In this document: piece after piece, positions 8,743-22,792 of the stretch
Layout of the letters: each line of letters starts with the position of its first letter
How positions within the stretch are numbered: position 1 is the first letter of the stretch
Assembly (NCBI RefSeq): GCF_025340265.1
Contig: NZ_CP022708.1
Span: 767,501-831,500 of the forward strand
Length of the DNA stretch: 64,000 nt
Direction: 5' to 3'
Source: Novosphingobium sp. 9
GTDB lineage: Bacteria > Pseudomonadota > Alphaproteobacteria > Sphingomonadales > Sphingomonadaceae
The notes under the pieces: generated by a model
Database searches by the model: none
The model's input: the letters and a program-made list of their open reading frames with translations, nothing else
What the model was told of the DNA's origin: nothing
Translations under genes and position numbers: made by a program

Positions 8743-9591
8743 ATGGAACGTACCACCATCGGCCGCGACACGCGGGTGTGCATGTCGCTGTCGGCACGGC
8801 CGGGCAATGCAGGTTCGCGCCTGCACAACTGGCTCTACGATCATTACGGGCTGGACTATCTCTACAAGTCGTTCAGCACCACCGATCTTGGCGCGGCGGT
8901 CGGCGGTATCCGCGCCCTGGGCATTCGCGGCTGCGCGATCTCGATGCCGTTCAAGGAAGCGGTGATCCCGATGCTCGACGGGCTCGATCCCTCTGCCACC
9001 GCGATCGACAGCGTTAACACGATCGTCAACGACGATGGCGCGCTGACCGGGTTCAACACCGATTACAGCGCGGTACGCGATCTTCTGGAAAACAACCGTG
9101 TCGATCCGGCCCTGCCGTTCCTGCTGCGCGGCAGCGGCGGCATGGCCAAGGCCGTGGTCGCCGCGCTGCGCGATACCGGCTTCACCAGAGGCACCATCGT
9201 CGCCCGCAATCCCGAAAGCGGTCCGGCACTGGCTGCGCAATACGGCTACGACTGGCTGGCCGACATGCCGGAAGAGGGCGCCGCCGTCCTGATCAACGTG
9301 ACGCCGCTGGGCATGGAAGGCGGGCAGGCCGATGCTCTGGCCTTCTCGCCCGATCAGATCGCCGCATGCGAACTCGCCTTCGATGTGGTGGCGCAGCCCG
9401 CAGCGACGCCGTTCATCCTTGCCGCGCAGGAGGCGGGCAAACGGATCATCTCGGGCGCCGAAGTGATCGTGCTTCAGGCCATCGAGCAATTCGTACTCTA
9501 TACCGGCATTCGCCCCGAACCCGATGTGGTGGTTCAGGCAGCGGCCTTCGCGCACGGCGAGGCGGTTGCGGCGAGACTGCGCAAGGCGTGA
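8743..9591 (+). CDS. Shikimate/quinate dehydrogenase-like oxidoreductase (AroE family)
   Basis: This 282-residue protein has AroE-family features. The catalytic lysine is in 'SMPFKEAV' near residue 68, followed by 'DSVNTIV' and the catalytic aspartate in 'GFNTDY' near residue 107. A Rossmann segment 'LRGSGGMAKAVV' with a changed glycine pattern and 'NVTPLGM' follow. True AroE reduces 3-dehydroshikimate with NADPH. The gene's position directly behind a LacI-type regulator, the less standard N-terminus ('CMSLSARPGN' instead of the usual SxSxxxHN) and the atypical nucleotide loop suggest a paralogue acting on another cyclic polyol acid, or a specialised role. Its ATG is six bases after the lacI stop. 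Substrate and cofactor are not determined. Confidence 0.8.
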   Translation: MERTTIGRDTRVCMSLSARPGNAGSRLHNWLYDHYGLDYLYKSFSTTDLGAAVGGIRALGIRGCAISMPFKEAVIPMLDGLDPSATAIDSVNTIVNDDGALTGFNTDYSAVRDLLENNRVDPALPFLLRGSGGMAKAVVAALRDTGFTRGTIVARNPESGPALAAQYGYDWLADMPEEGAAVLINVTPLGMEGGQADALAFSPDQIAACELAFDVVAQPAATPFILAAQEAGKRIISGAEVIVLQAIEQFVLYTGIRPEPDVVVQAAAFAHGEAVAARLRKA

Positions 9592-9618
9592 TGCAAGCCA
9601 AGCGGCGTGCCGATGCAA

Positions 9619-14161
<4,543 letters not shown>

Positions 14162-14162
<1 letters not shown>

Positions 14163-16384
14163 CAGCGCTGTCCCTCCCCGCCATCAGGCTGCGTCTGCCC
14201 CCATCCATTCGGGCGGGACGCCAGCTGCAATTCCAGCGTGCCACCTGCCATGATGTCACCCTGCCGCACGAAAGCCGTATCGAGCGGTTTGCCGTTGAGC
14301 TTGGCGGAGGTGATGTAAATGCGGTCGGGTTTCCAGTTGGGCGCAAGGATCGAGAATGTCCTGCCGTTCTCCAGTCGCAACATAGACTTCGGCTGATGCG
14401 GCGCATGGAGATAGAAGGTGTCTGTCGTGAGGCGGGGAAACAGGCCCAGGCGGTTAAAGACATAGTGCGAACTCATCGCACCGTTATCCTCGTCACCCGG
14501 ATAGGCATTGGCGGTAAAGCGCGCGAAGATGCGGTTTGCCCAATAGCTGGAAAGGTCTGGGCGGCCCACTTCGCTGAACAGCCATGGCGTTGCGAAACTG
14601 GGTTCGTTGGTGATGTCGATCAGGCCACTGTCGAGCGCGTGGCGCAGTCGTTCGATGAACTTTACCCGCCCACCCATGGCCGCAACCATGCCGGGCACAT
14701 CGTGAAGCATGTCGTAGGAATAGATCCAGCCGGTGCCTTCATAGAAGCCGACATTCTCATAGGTCTTGCCGTCCCAGCCCAGCTTGGGATCGACAGGCTG
14801 GAAGCGACCGTCCGAATAGCGCGGCGTGACAAAGCCGGTGTAGCCGTCACTGGTCGCATCCTTGTCCCACACCTTGCGCCAGTTGCCCGAGCGCGTGAGC
14901 AGGGTGACGCCGGCATCCTTCTGCCCGGTCGCCTCGGCCAGCTTCGCCGCGTAGAAATCGTTGAGAGCATAGGCGATCGTCGACGATCCCGAACGCGCGC
15001 GCGGGTTGTCAGTCTCCGGACTGCGATCCCCGACTGCGAACCAGCCATCTATCAGGTAGCGCGGTCGCCGCTCTTCGAAAGCATCGTGTAGCGCGACTTC
15101 GGCCACCGCATTCCAGTCAACGCCCGACACATGGCGGATCAGCCCTTCGCCCAGCACATTGTCAACTTCATCGCCGCCCTGACCGACGTGATAATTACGC
15201 CCGGAAATGAAGGCGGTGTGTGCCACGCCGTATCGCCGGTACGTGGCGACGATCGAGGCGATGTTGCCCGCGTACACACTGGGGCGCAGCAGAGACATCA
15301 ACGGAAAAGCGGTCCGGTAGGTATCCCAAAGGGTGTAGTAGTCGTCCCAATGCGGTGTGGTGCGGTCGGCAATCGGCTGATCCAGCGTCCGATCGCGAGG
15401 CTGGATCACCGAGTGGTAGAGCGCGGTATAGAACCGGCGCTTGTCCGCAGCGCCGACACCTTCGATGGTCGCGAGAGAGAGTTCCGTCTCCCACACGGCC
15501 CGTGCGCCTGTTTCCACATCGGCGAAGTGCTTGCCGCTCAGTTCGGCATCGAGCAGTTCACCGGCTCGCTCGGCGCTGGTGAAGGAGACTGCCACTTTGA
15601 GTTCGACCGGACGATCGGTGTCGAACTGCCACCACGCGGCCAGTTTGGTATCGGCGGCCACCTGCGCTCGCGTCGCATCGGGCATGACCTTGCTGCCGCT
15701 GCGCACCCCCCAAGAGGTCGGCTTGCGATCGAGTTGCGCGACGAACCAGATATCGACATTGGCCGGAGACCAGTAGGTCTTGCTGCGCACCCGCCCAACC
15801 AGGCGGCCGCTTTGCGGATCCAGCGTCACATCGGCGCCGTCGCTCGCCAGTGCCCCACCGATCTTTCGCGTGATATCGAACACGAGTGTACCGGGCTTGC
15901 CCGCGGGATAGGTGAAACGATAGAGCGCGGCATAGTGCCCCGGCGTCACCTCCGCCCGCACCCCATAACGGTCCAGCGTGACCGCATAGTGGTCTGCGGC
16001 GAACTCTTCGTGCGATTTCGCAGAGAGATGGTCCGGTTCATCGAAAGTCGGACAGCCGGTCTGCGGCGAGATCAGGAACGTGCCGTAAGTCGTTCGCCCG
16101 CCCGAGCCTTGCGTGTGCAGTTGCGCAAAACCACTGATTGGCGCGGTGATATCATACCCCGCGTTGCTGCCGGTCAGCGTTTCCGGGCTGGGATGGATCG
16201 AGCCTGCGGGCAGGGAAGGGCCGGGGACCGTATCGCCTTCGTTGTCGTTACCCAAGCCCACGCGAGGGTCCACATAAGAGACCAGCGATGCCGACGGTGC
16301 GGCGCCACCCGCGGCCATCACCTCTCCGGACGGAAGAACCATCGCAATCGCTGCGCCCAGCATCAGGCGTTTGCGGTTCCCCAT
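14162..16384 (-). CDS. Exported GH92 alpha-mannosidase-like glycosidase
   Basis: This 740-residue protein matches glycoside hydrolase family 92 (calcium-dependent exo-alpha-mannosidases) along its length. 'YVDPRVGLGNDN' lies after the signal peptide, and 'GSNAGYD', 'QLHTQGSGG', 'TNEPSFATPWLF' and 'YPGDEDNGAMSSHYVF' in the C-terminal barrel are family hallmarks. Length is normal for the family. I prefer the ATG at 16384 because a GGGGGAG site sits just before it; an in-frame ATG at 16399 would add five residues and has no such site. It is the first hydrolase of the coupled GH92-GH43-GH2 unit, 95 bases downstream of the TBDR on the same strand. Linkage specificity is unknown. Confidence 0.92.
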
Positions 16385-16415
16385 CGTCTCCCCCTTCATG
16401 ACTGTTTTTCACTAT

Positions 16416-16431
16416 ACTTGCAGTACGGTAT
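16416..16431. promoter_or_regulatory. Half-site resembling the GTATAC-type operators
   Basis: TACGGTAT at 16424-16431 is identical to one half of the perfect operator at 40233-40248 and lies 40 bases before the GH92 start. The left half (ACTTGCAG) does not match, so it may be a degenerate site or chance. Confidence 0.25.
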
Positions 16432-16479
16432 GCGATGCGGGCGCCGCAGGCTCAAGCCCCGCGACGCCCGTGCAACACC

Positions 16480-19446
16480 TTAGAACGTGCCGCGCAGCGT
16501 CAGCGTAAAGGTACGACCGTCATAGTCGTAGCGGCGCGGCAGATCGGGCTGGTTCTCGTATTCGTAACGGATCGCGTTGGTCAGGTTGTAGGCATCGACC
16601 GAAACCGACAGGAAGTCGGTGATGTTGTACGAGGCCGAGGCGTCCAGCTGCCCGCGCGCACGGACCTGACGTGCGGCGCCCGTGAACGTTCCGGCCGAAG
16701 CCAGATCGTACTTGCTGCGCAGGTTGTAGACCAGACGCACGCCGTACTTGGGCGTTTCGTAATAGGCGATGACGTTCAGGTTATGCTTCGAAACGCCCGG
16801 CAACGTTGCCTTCGCGCCGGTCGCGGTCTTGCCGCTGATGGTGGTGTAGGCGTAGTTGAAACCGCCTCCCAGGTTCTTGAGCACACCCGGCAGGAAGTCG
16901 AGCGTCTGCTGGAAGTTGAACTCCAGACCGCGCACAGTGATCGGGTTGGACTGGTTCATGTAGCCCGAAGCCGAGACCAGATAGGGCTGGGTGACGCCGC
17001 CCTGCGTGTAGGTGAGGCTGCTTTCGCAACGGTCGCCGTTGATCGTCAGCGTACCCAGCCCCAGCGCGCTGGCGTCCGAGGGGCACAGTTGTTCGGGGTC
17101 GGTGATCTGCGCGATCAGGCCGGTGATCCGCTTCTGGAATGCGGCCAGCGAGATGATCCCGTTGGGGCGGTTGTACCATTCCAGCGAGAGATCGAGCGAG
17201 GTCGAGTTATAGGGCTTGAGATCGGGATTGCCGAGCGTCACCGAATAGACCCCGTTCGAGGGCGCGCTGACGACCGTGACCGGCGTAAAGGCGCGCGGCT
17301 GCGGGCGCACATACGTCCGATACGCTGCTGCACGCATCATCAGCTTGTCGGAAATGTCGGCGATCGCGATGAACGAGGGCAACAGCTTGTTGTAGCTCTG
17401 CTTGTACGTCGTGTTCGCGAAGTCACTGGGTGAGCCGATGGAGTTCGTCAACGTCACGCGGTTGAGCGCATTGATGATGTTATCGGTATGCTCGAAACGC
17501 AGGCCGCCATTGCCGCGAATGGTGATGCCACCGATCTCGAATTCGTACTTCAGCTGCCCATAGACGGCAGCGATGTTGTTCTCGTTGCTGAAGTTATAGA
17601 GAGAGTAGCTGTTGTCGTTATACCGGATGTTATAACCCAGCGGCGACAGTTCGCCGCCCGGATAGGCCGTGACGGGGGTAACCTCGGACAGGAACTTGCT
17701 GATATCCGTCACGTACCAGTTGCTGGTCGGGCTGCCGCCGTTACCACCGAAGAAATCGCTGGATGTCGGGCTCTGGCCCAGCACGTCGCCGGTCAGGTTC
17801 TGGATTTGCAAGCCATAGGCGCTGGTGCGGAAGCCCTGTGAAATGAACAGGTTGTGCTCATAACGCCCGCCGACCTGGATTCCGGTGAGGGCGCCGCCGT
17901 GGAATGTGCGCTCAAGATCGACCTGCGCGGCGGCCAGCTTGTTGGTGGCATAGCTCTGCGTGCCGGTGAACTGCATGCGGTTGGTCTGCGCCGATGTCGT
18001 CGCCGAGTTGTAGTAATACGTCGGATCGGCGACGCCGCCCCACACGCCGGTAGAGATTCCGGCTACGGTGTTCGCCGGGTCCGGATTGATCGTGTAGGAG
18101 AAGTCATCGAGATTGCCGCCGCCGGTATGCATGGTGCCGCTCAGGCCGTTCCCGCCCGCCTGCTGCATCGTCTCGAAATCGACCTCGGTTTCGGTCGAGC
18201 TGTTTGACGCCTGCGAAAGCGTGCCGACCGCGCTCACCCGCCAGTCGTCGTTCTTCCATTCGCCCGTGGCATCGATGCCCCAGGTCTTCTGATGCTGGCC
18301 ATAAAGGCGGGTGGAGGAGACAGCGGTGGGGTTCGAATAGTCGAAGTCGTTGACCACATAGCGCCCGTCGGACAGGGCGACCGGTGCGCTCAGCGCGGTC
18401 AGCGAACTCGCATCGTTCAGCGAGTTGACCATGATGTACTGGATGGTCTTGGGCTGTTTGCGATCGGTCAGGAAGCCGGTCACGCCGATCTTGGCGTTAT
18501 CGTCGATCTGGTATTCCGCGCCGCCCGCCGCCGAGAACAGGTTCCCCTTGTTCAGGCGCGAATATTGGCGGATCTGCGAGTTGTAGAGCACTCCGGCGGT
18601 CGACGTCGTCCCGGTGCAGGACGGGCATGCTGCCGACGGCGCATAATAGGCGCCCACCAGATCCGAATTGGCTTGTGCCTGCGCAGCGGACATCGGGGTG
18701 TAGCTGTTGAACAGGATGGAATCGCGGCGGAAACTCTCGCGTTTGTAGGCAAACACGCCGAAGACCGCGAAATTGTCACTGAAGTGATGGTTGTAGCCAA
18801 CCGTCGCTTCGGGGCCGCCGGTGCTGCCCAGTTCATTGTACTCATAGGCCAGCTTGGCGAAACCACCGTCCTTGCGCCCCAGTGCCGGAGCGATCTGCAA
18901 GTCGACATTACCCGAAAGACCGCCGCTCTGCGCGTTGGCCAGCGGCGATTTGTCGACGACGATCGCGCTGAAAATGTCGGCATTGAAGGCGCCGAGCGGC
19001 GCGGCTTCCGACAGGATCGGCTCTGCAAACGCCACGCCGTTCATCGTCAGGCGCGCATATTCACCGGGCAGGCCGCGCAGGTTGATCGTCGCGTTGCGGC
19101 CTTCCGCCTCGCGGTTGATCTGAACACCGGGAACGCGTTGCAAAGCCTCGCCAACGTTGAGATCGGGGAAGCGGCCAAGACCATCCGACGAAATACCGTC
19201 GGTGATGCTCACTTCCTTGCGCTTGGAAGCGATGGCATTTGCGTAGGCTTGCCGAAAACTGGTGACGACGATCTCGTCCTTGCCTGTTGCCGTCGCTTCC
19301 GAAGATGTATCGGAAACGGGTGCCGACGCCTCTGCGTCGCTCGCAGCACCGGAAGTGGATTGCGCCAAGGCCGCTGTTGAACTCAGCATAGTGCCGGCCA
19401 GCATCGTGAAAACCAGACCGCGATACGTCACGCCACGTGAAAGCAT
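16480..19446 (-). CDS. TonB-dependent receptor of the GH92 locus
   Basis: This 988-residue outer-membrane receptor has a signal peptide ending near 'ALAQ', a TonB-box-like 'DEIVVTSFRQ', and a plug with 'NVGEALQRVPGVQINR' and 'RGLPGEYARLTMNG'. A 22-strand barrel ends in 'TLRGTF'. It probably imports oligosaccharides released by the GH92, GH43 and GH2 enzymes encoded just downstream on the same strand. Two in-frame ATGs are six bases apart. GGGGGAGG abuts the first (19452) and is at the right distance for the second (19446), so I chose 19446. The long upstream region holds two candidate operators. The substrate is not known; mannose- and galactose-containing glycans are suggested by the neighbours. 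Confidence 0.93.
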   Translation of the reverse strand: MLSRGVTYRGLVFTMLAGTMLSSTAALAQSTSGAASDAEASAPVSDTSSEATATGKDEIVVTSFRQAYANAIASKRKEVSITDGISSDGLGRFPDLNVGEALQRVPGVQINREAEGRNATINLRGLPGEYARLTMNGVAFAEPILSEAAPLGAFNADIFSAIVVDKSPLANAQSGGLSGNVDLQIAPALGRKDGGFAKLAYEYNELGSTGGPEATVGYNHHFSDNFAVFGVFAYKRESFRRDSILFNSYTPMSAAQAQANSDLVGAYYAPSAACPSCTGTTSTAGVLYNSQIRQYSRLNKGNLFSAAGGAEYQIDDNAKIGVTGFLTDRKQPKTIQYIMVNSLNDASSLTALSAPVALSDGRYVVNDFDYSNPTAVSSTRLYGQHQKTWGIDATGEWKNDDWRVSAVGTLSQASNSSTETEVDFETMQQAGGNGLSGTMHTGGGNLDDFSYTINPDPANTVAGISTGVWGGVADPTYYYNSATTSAQTNRMQFTGTQSYATNKLAAAQVDLERTFHGGALTGIQVGGRYEHNLFISQGFRTSAYGLQIQNLTGDVLGQSPTSSDFFGGNGGSPTSNWYVTDISKFLSEVTPVTAYPGGELSPLGYNIRYNDNSYSLYNFSNENNIAAVYGQLKYEFEIGGITIRGNGGLRFEHTDNIINALNRVTLTNSIGSPSDFANTTYKQSYNKLLPSFIAIADISDKLMMRAAAYRTYVRPQPRAFTPVTVVSAPSNGVYSVTLGNPDLKPYNSTSLDLSLEWYNRPNGIISLAAFQKRITGLIAQITDPEQLCPSDASALGLGTLTINGDRCESSLTYTQGGVTQPYLVSASGYMNQSNPITVRGLEFNFQQTLDFLPGVLKNLGGGFNYAYTTISGKTATGAKATLPGVSKHNLNVIAYYETPKYGVRLVYNLRSKYDLASAGTFTGAARQVRARGQLDASASYNITDFLSVSVDAYNLTNAIRYEYENQPDLPRRYDYDGRTFTLTLRGTF

Positions 19447-19525
19447 ATACATCCTCCCCCTTTTCGTCGGAGGCGGGTTTTCCCGCCTTTCCGAGGTGCC
19501 GTGCGGGTGTGTCTCGCCGGCAAAG

Positions 19526-19536
19526 TGGTCATACCA
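19526..19536. promoter_or_regulatory. TGGTCATACCA inverted repeat upstream of TBDR
   Basis: TGGT-CAT-ACCA is an inverted repeat of the TGGT(N3)ACCA form bound by many FadR-subfamily GntR regulators. It lies 80 bases before the start of the minus-strand TBDR gene. Its left part belongs to a 12-mer, AAAGTGGTCATA, that also occurs at 7618-7629 upstream of the LacI-family gene. No GntR gene is in the window. Confidence 0.4.
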
Positions 19537-19590
19537 TTGAGTGAAGGACTGTCAATCTTGTCAGACTAGATCGGCGCCAAAAATTGCAAT

Positions 19591-19602
19591 GATAGCGTTA
19601 TC
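19591..19602. promoter_or_regulatory. Near-palindrome GATAGCGTTATC upstream of TBDR
   Basis: This 12-bp inverted repeat with one mismatch and a central CG step resembles LacI-family operators. It lies 145 bases before the TBDR start. The surrounding ~340-base gap (19447-19789) is AT-rich compared with the genes and otherwise shows no gene. Confidence 0.3.
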
Positions 19603-19789
19603 CAAAAGCAATCATCCGCAACAATGTCTTTTTCGATCAATCTGATACGGTCGCTCATAATAACAAAAATATTTTTCGCGATCATCTTGAGGCGATTTTG
19701 GTCAAACAAATTCGCTTGGCTGCGGAACCGGGCCAATCCCGCCAAGATGCCGCTTGCAGAGTGTCCGATGCGCGCCCTATCAGCCGACG

Positions 19790-19993
19790 ATGGACGAAGA
19801 CATTTCCCTCGAGCGCCCCCAGCGGCGCTTGCTGCGCCGCCTTTTCAATGGCCGTACAACTCCAATCCACGTCAATGGCGTCACACTTCTGACGTTCCGT
19901 CAGGCCAGTGCCCATATTCTCTCCCTGCCGGAAGCGGAGCGTGAGGGTGCATATCAGGCAATCAAACTGGCCGCGAAAACCGAAGCGATCTGA
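19790..19993 (+). CDS. Small hypothetical protein
   Basis: A 67-residue frame from the ATG at 19790 encodes a charged N-terminus (MDEDISLERPQRR) and a compact middle ('PIHVNGVTLLTFRQASAHIL'), then an acidic/alanine helix. Amino-acid composition and the balanced hydrophobic pattern look like a real small cytosolic protein. The same region on the other strand is less protein-like. An earlier in-frame ATG at 19754 is possible. I do not recognise a family. It stands alone between a TBDR promoter region and an MFS transporter, so no role can be inferred. The 270 bases after it (19994-20263) are AT-rich with no gene visible. Confidence 0.5.
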   Translation: MDEDISLERPQRRLLRRLFNGRTTPIHVNGVTLLTFRQASAHILSLPEAEREGAYQAIKLAAKTEAI

Positions 19994-20263
19994 CATCCAT
20001 GATGACGTTATTACTAATTTATTGAAATAACATAATATTTTCTAATTTTTCGACGGTCCCAATCTGTCGCCATTGTTCGGCTTATCGCGCCAACGCCACG
20101 TTTCGTCCATGGCAGTCCCAAAATGCATCCGTTTGCGGTAAGGCACCCGCATTCGCTTGATGCCGCATATCGGCGTCGCTTTCCTTCCAGGCTGCCACGC
20201 AGCCCTTATTCGCCATGTGCACCGCGCCATTCGTGCGGGCTTTCGGCGGAACCGGAGACATAG

Positions 20264-21760
20264 ATGTCCGCAGGACAGGCGCTCAGCGCCCAATTTGGCT
20301 GGTTCAAGGCCAGCGACGAGCTTACCCTCGATGACGTCACGCTCGTCAATCGCAATACGCTCAACCGGGCCGTGGCCGCCGCAGCGCTCGGTAATGCCAT
20401 GGAATGGTTCGATTTTGGCGTCTACGGCTATATTGCCATCACACTGGGCCACGTCTTCTTCCCGGCCGGAAGTCCCACCGTTCAGCTGATCGCGACGCTG
20501 GCGACGTTCACCGCAGCGTTCGTGGTCAGACCATTGGGCGGGCTCGTGTTCGGACCGCTCGGCGATCGCTACGGGCGCCACAAAATCCTTGCCCTGACCA
20601 TGATCATGATGGCGCTGGGCACATTCGCCATCGGCTTTATTCCGGGCTATGCGCAAATCGGGATCGCTGCGCCGGTCCTGCTGCTGATAGCGCGTCTGGT
20701 CCAGGGGTTCTCAACCGGCGGCGAATACGGCGGCGCGGCCACGTTTCTGGCCGAGTATTCGACCGACCGCCGACGCGGCATGGTGGGCAGCTGGCTGGAA
20801 TTCGGCACGCTGGGCGGCTACATCGCCGGGGCAGGGACCGTCACCGCCCTGCAGTTCGCCCTCAGCGACAGTGAGATGCTGGCCTGGGGCTGGCGCATTC
20901 CTTTCCTGATCGCAGGGCCGCTCGGCCTGCTGGGCCTCTATATGCGCCTGAAACTGGAGGAAACGCCCGCCTTTCAGGCCTATTCGGCCGAAGTCGACGC
21001 CCGCGAAAGCGACCGCCCCCGCCTTGGCGACCTGTTCCGGCTGCACGGGCCTCAGCTTGCAAAATGCATGGGGCTGGTGCTGGTCTTCAACGTCACCGAT
21101 TACATGTTGCTGACGTACATGCCCAATTATCTCACCGTCACGATGGGCTATGCGCAGAGCAAGGGGCTCCTGCTGATCATTCTGGTGATGGTGGTGATGA
21201 TGCCGCTGAACATCGTGGGCGGCATGTTCAGCGACCGGCTTGGCCGCAGACCGATGATCATGGGGGCCTGCGCCGCGCTGATCCTGCTGTCTGTGCCATG
21301 CCTGTTGTTGATCGGCACCGGCAGTGATGCCCTTATTTTTCTGGGACTTATGCTGCTTGGCATCGCCTTGGTGTGCTTTACCAGTTCGATGCCGGCAACG
21401 CTGCCTGCGCTGTTCTATACGCCGGTCCGCTATAGCGCCCTGTCGATCGCCTTCAACGTTTCGACATCGCTGTTCGGCGGAACGACGCCGCTCGTTACGG
21501 CCTGGCTGGTCGAGAAGACCGGCGATCCTTTGGTTCCCGCCTACTATCTGATGGGCGCGGCGGCGATCGGTCTGGTGACTATGCTGACAGTGCGGGAAAC
21601 GGCGGGCTTGCCGCTGCGCGGTTCGCCACCGGCCGTCGAAACCCGCGCCGAAGCCGTGGCTCTGGTCCGCAGCGACGAGCCGGTAACGGTCGATCCGGCA
21701 CTCCCTGATCTGGCGCCGCCGGAGCCTGAGTTGCCCGCGCGCGCCACGTCTCTCGCCTAG
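20264..21760 (+). CDS. MFS transporter, metabolite:H+ symporter (ProP-like) family
   Basis: This 498-residue inner-membrane protein has about twelve hydrophobic helices. The major-facilitator loop motif appears twice: 'GPLGDRYGRHKIL' between helices 2 and 3, and 'GMFSDRLGRRPM' in the second half. 'NAMEWFDFGVYGY' in helix 1 and 'GFSTGGEYGGAATFLAEY' are hallmarks of the MHS group that includes ProP (proline/betaine), ShiA and KgtP. The C-terminal ~50 residues are a Pro/Glu/Ala-rich tail. The substrate could be proline, betaine or a dicarboxylate; ProP-type residues are suggestive only. No clear operon partner; the next gene follows after 85 bases. Confidence 0.9.
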   Translation: MSAGQALSAQFGWFKASDELTLDDVTLVNRNTLNRAVAAAALGNAMEWFDFGVYGYIAITLGHVFFPAGSPTVQLIATLATFTAAFVVRPLGGLVFGPLGDRYGRHKILALTMIMMALGTFAIGFIPGYAQIGIAAPVLLLIARLVQGFSTGGEYGGAATFLAEYSTDRRRGMVGSWLEFGTLGGYIAGAGTVTALQFALSDSEMLAWGWRIPFLIAGPLGLLGLYMRLKLEETPAFQAYSAEVDARESDRPRLGDLFRLHGPQLAKCMGLVLVFNVTDYMLLTYMPNYLTVTMGYAQSKGLLLIILVMVVMMPLNIVGGMFSDRLGRRPMIMGACAALILLSVPCLLLIGTGSDALIFLGLMLLGIALVCFTSSMPATLPALFYTPVRYSALSIAFNVSTSLFGGTTPLVTAWLVEKTGDPLVPAYYLMGAAAIGLVTMLTVRETAGLPLRGSPPAVETRAEAVALVRSDEPVTVDPALPDLAPPEPELPARATSLA

Positions 21761-21845
21761 CCAGGAGGAGGGGGGCGACATGAAGGCTTGATATGGCGCG
21801 CAGAGGCGGCATTCTGCGCGGAGCCATTTTTGCGAAGGATCTTCG

Positions 21846-22598
21846 ATGTCTTCCCTGTTTCGGTCGCTCGTCCTCCCTGTTGCCGTGATTGCTGCCGCCG
21901 GTCTGGCCTCTCCCTCTCTCGCCTCTCCCGGCGAGGCGGCTGTAAAAGCCGCGCTGGCATCGCCTTCGCGCGCGGACCAGCAGGGCGACGATGCCCGCCG
22001 CAAGACAGAGCAGGTGCTTGATTTTGCGGGTGTAAAGCCCGGACAGAGCGTGATCGATTTCCTGCCGGGCTCCGGCTACTGGACGCGGATCTTCACCAAT
22101 GTCGTCGGGCCGAAGGGGCATGTCTTTGCGATCTGGCCTGCGTGGGGCGCCAAGTATGCGGCCAAGGCGCTTCCCGCGCTGGAGGCGCGCAAGATGGCGA
22201 ACGTGACGGCAGAGGTGCAGTCCACCGACCTGCCGAGCGTCGCACATCCCGTCGACCTGTTCTGGACCGTCCAGAACTATCACGACATCAACAACAACGG
22301 CGGAGAAGCGGCCCTGAACGCCTTCAACGCGGCGGTTTTCAAGGCCCTGAAGCCCGGCGGCATCTACATGATCATCGACCATGCCGACACACCGGGTTCA
22401 GGGCTTTCGGGTACGTCCACCAAGCATCGTATCGACAAGGCGGCGGTGATCCGCGAAGTCACGGCGGCAGGGTTCAAGCTCGCCGGGGAATCGACTGTCC
22501 TGACCAATCCGAACGATGATCATACCAAAACGGTGTTCGATCCTTCGATCCGCGGCGAGACCGACCAGTTCGTGCTGAAGTTCAGAAAATCTCGCTAA
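21846..22598 (+). CDS. Exported methyltransferase-like protein (COG4798 type)
   Basis: This 250-residue protein has a clear signal peptide (cut near 'SLASPGEA'). A class I methyltransferase fold follows, with 'VIDFLPGSGYWTRIFTNVVGP' as the SAM-binding motif I region and 'LKPGGIYMIIDHA' as motif post-III. It resembles the COG4798 'predicted methyltransferase' family found in many alphaproteobacteria, whose members often carry signal peptides. SAM is not known to be available in the periplasm, so the exported location makes the enzymatic role uncertain. It follows the MFS gene on the same strand and is followed by a strong terminator. Confidence 0.82.
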   Translation: MSSLFRSLVLPVAVIAAAGLASPSLASPGEAAVKAALASPSRADQQGDDARRKTEQVLDFAGVKPGQSVIDFLPGSGYWTRIFTNVVGPKGHVFAIWPAWGAKYAAKALPALEARKMANVTAEVQSTDLPSVAHPVDLFWTVQNYHDINNNGGEAALNAFNAAVFKALKPGGIYMIIDHADTPGSGLSGTSTKHRIDKAAVIREVTAAGFKLAGESTVLTNPNDDHTKTVFDPSIRGETDQFVLKFRKSR

Positions 22599-22728
22599 AC
22601 CATTGGCAGATAAATACTTTGCGGCGGTGTTTGTCGAAATGGGCAAAGCCGGGCTAAAGGCAGGGTAAAGGTAGGGTAGAAGGGGGCTAAAGGCGCCTTG
22701 AACGCCCCGAACCGCAATCTGACAAGAC

Positions 22729-22765
22729 AAAGGCCCCGGTTCGGGAAAATCGAACCGGGGCCTTT
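22729..22765. terminator. Bidirectional rho-independent terminator
   Basis: A perfect 15-bp stem (AAAGGCCCCGGTTCG and its complement) with a 7-base loop has T-runs on both strands. It lies between the convergent methyltransferase-like gene and maeB. Confidence 0.9.
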
Positions 22766-22792
22766 GCTGTTTCGTATCTATTGCGGCTGAGG

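Noticed and set aside
16438..16470. GC-rich hairpin between TBDR and GH92
   Set aside because: CGGGCG/CGCCCG arms with imperfect inner pairing and no T-run; not convincing as a terminator.
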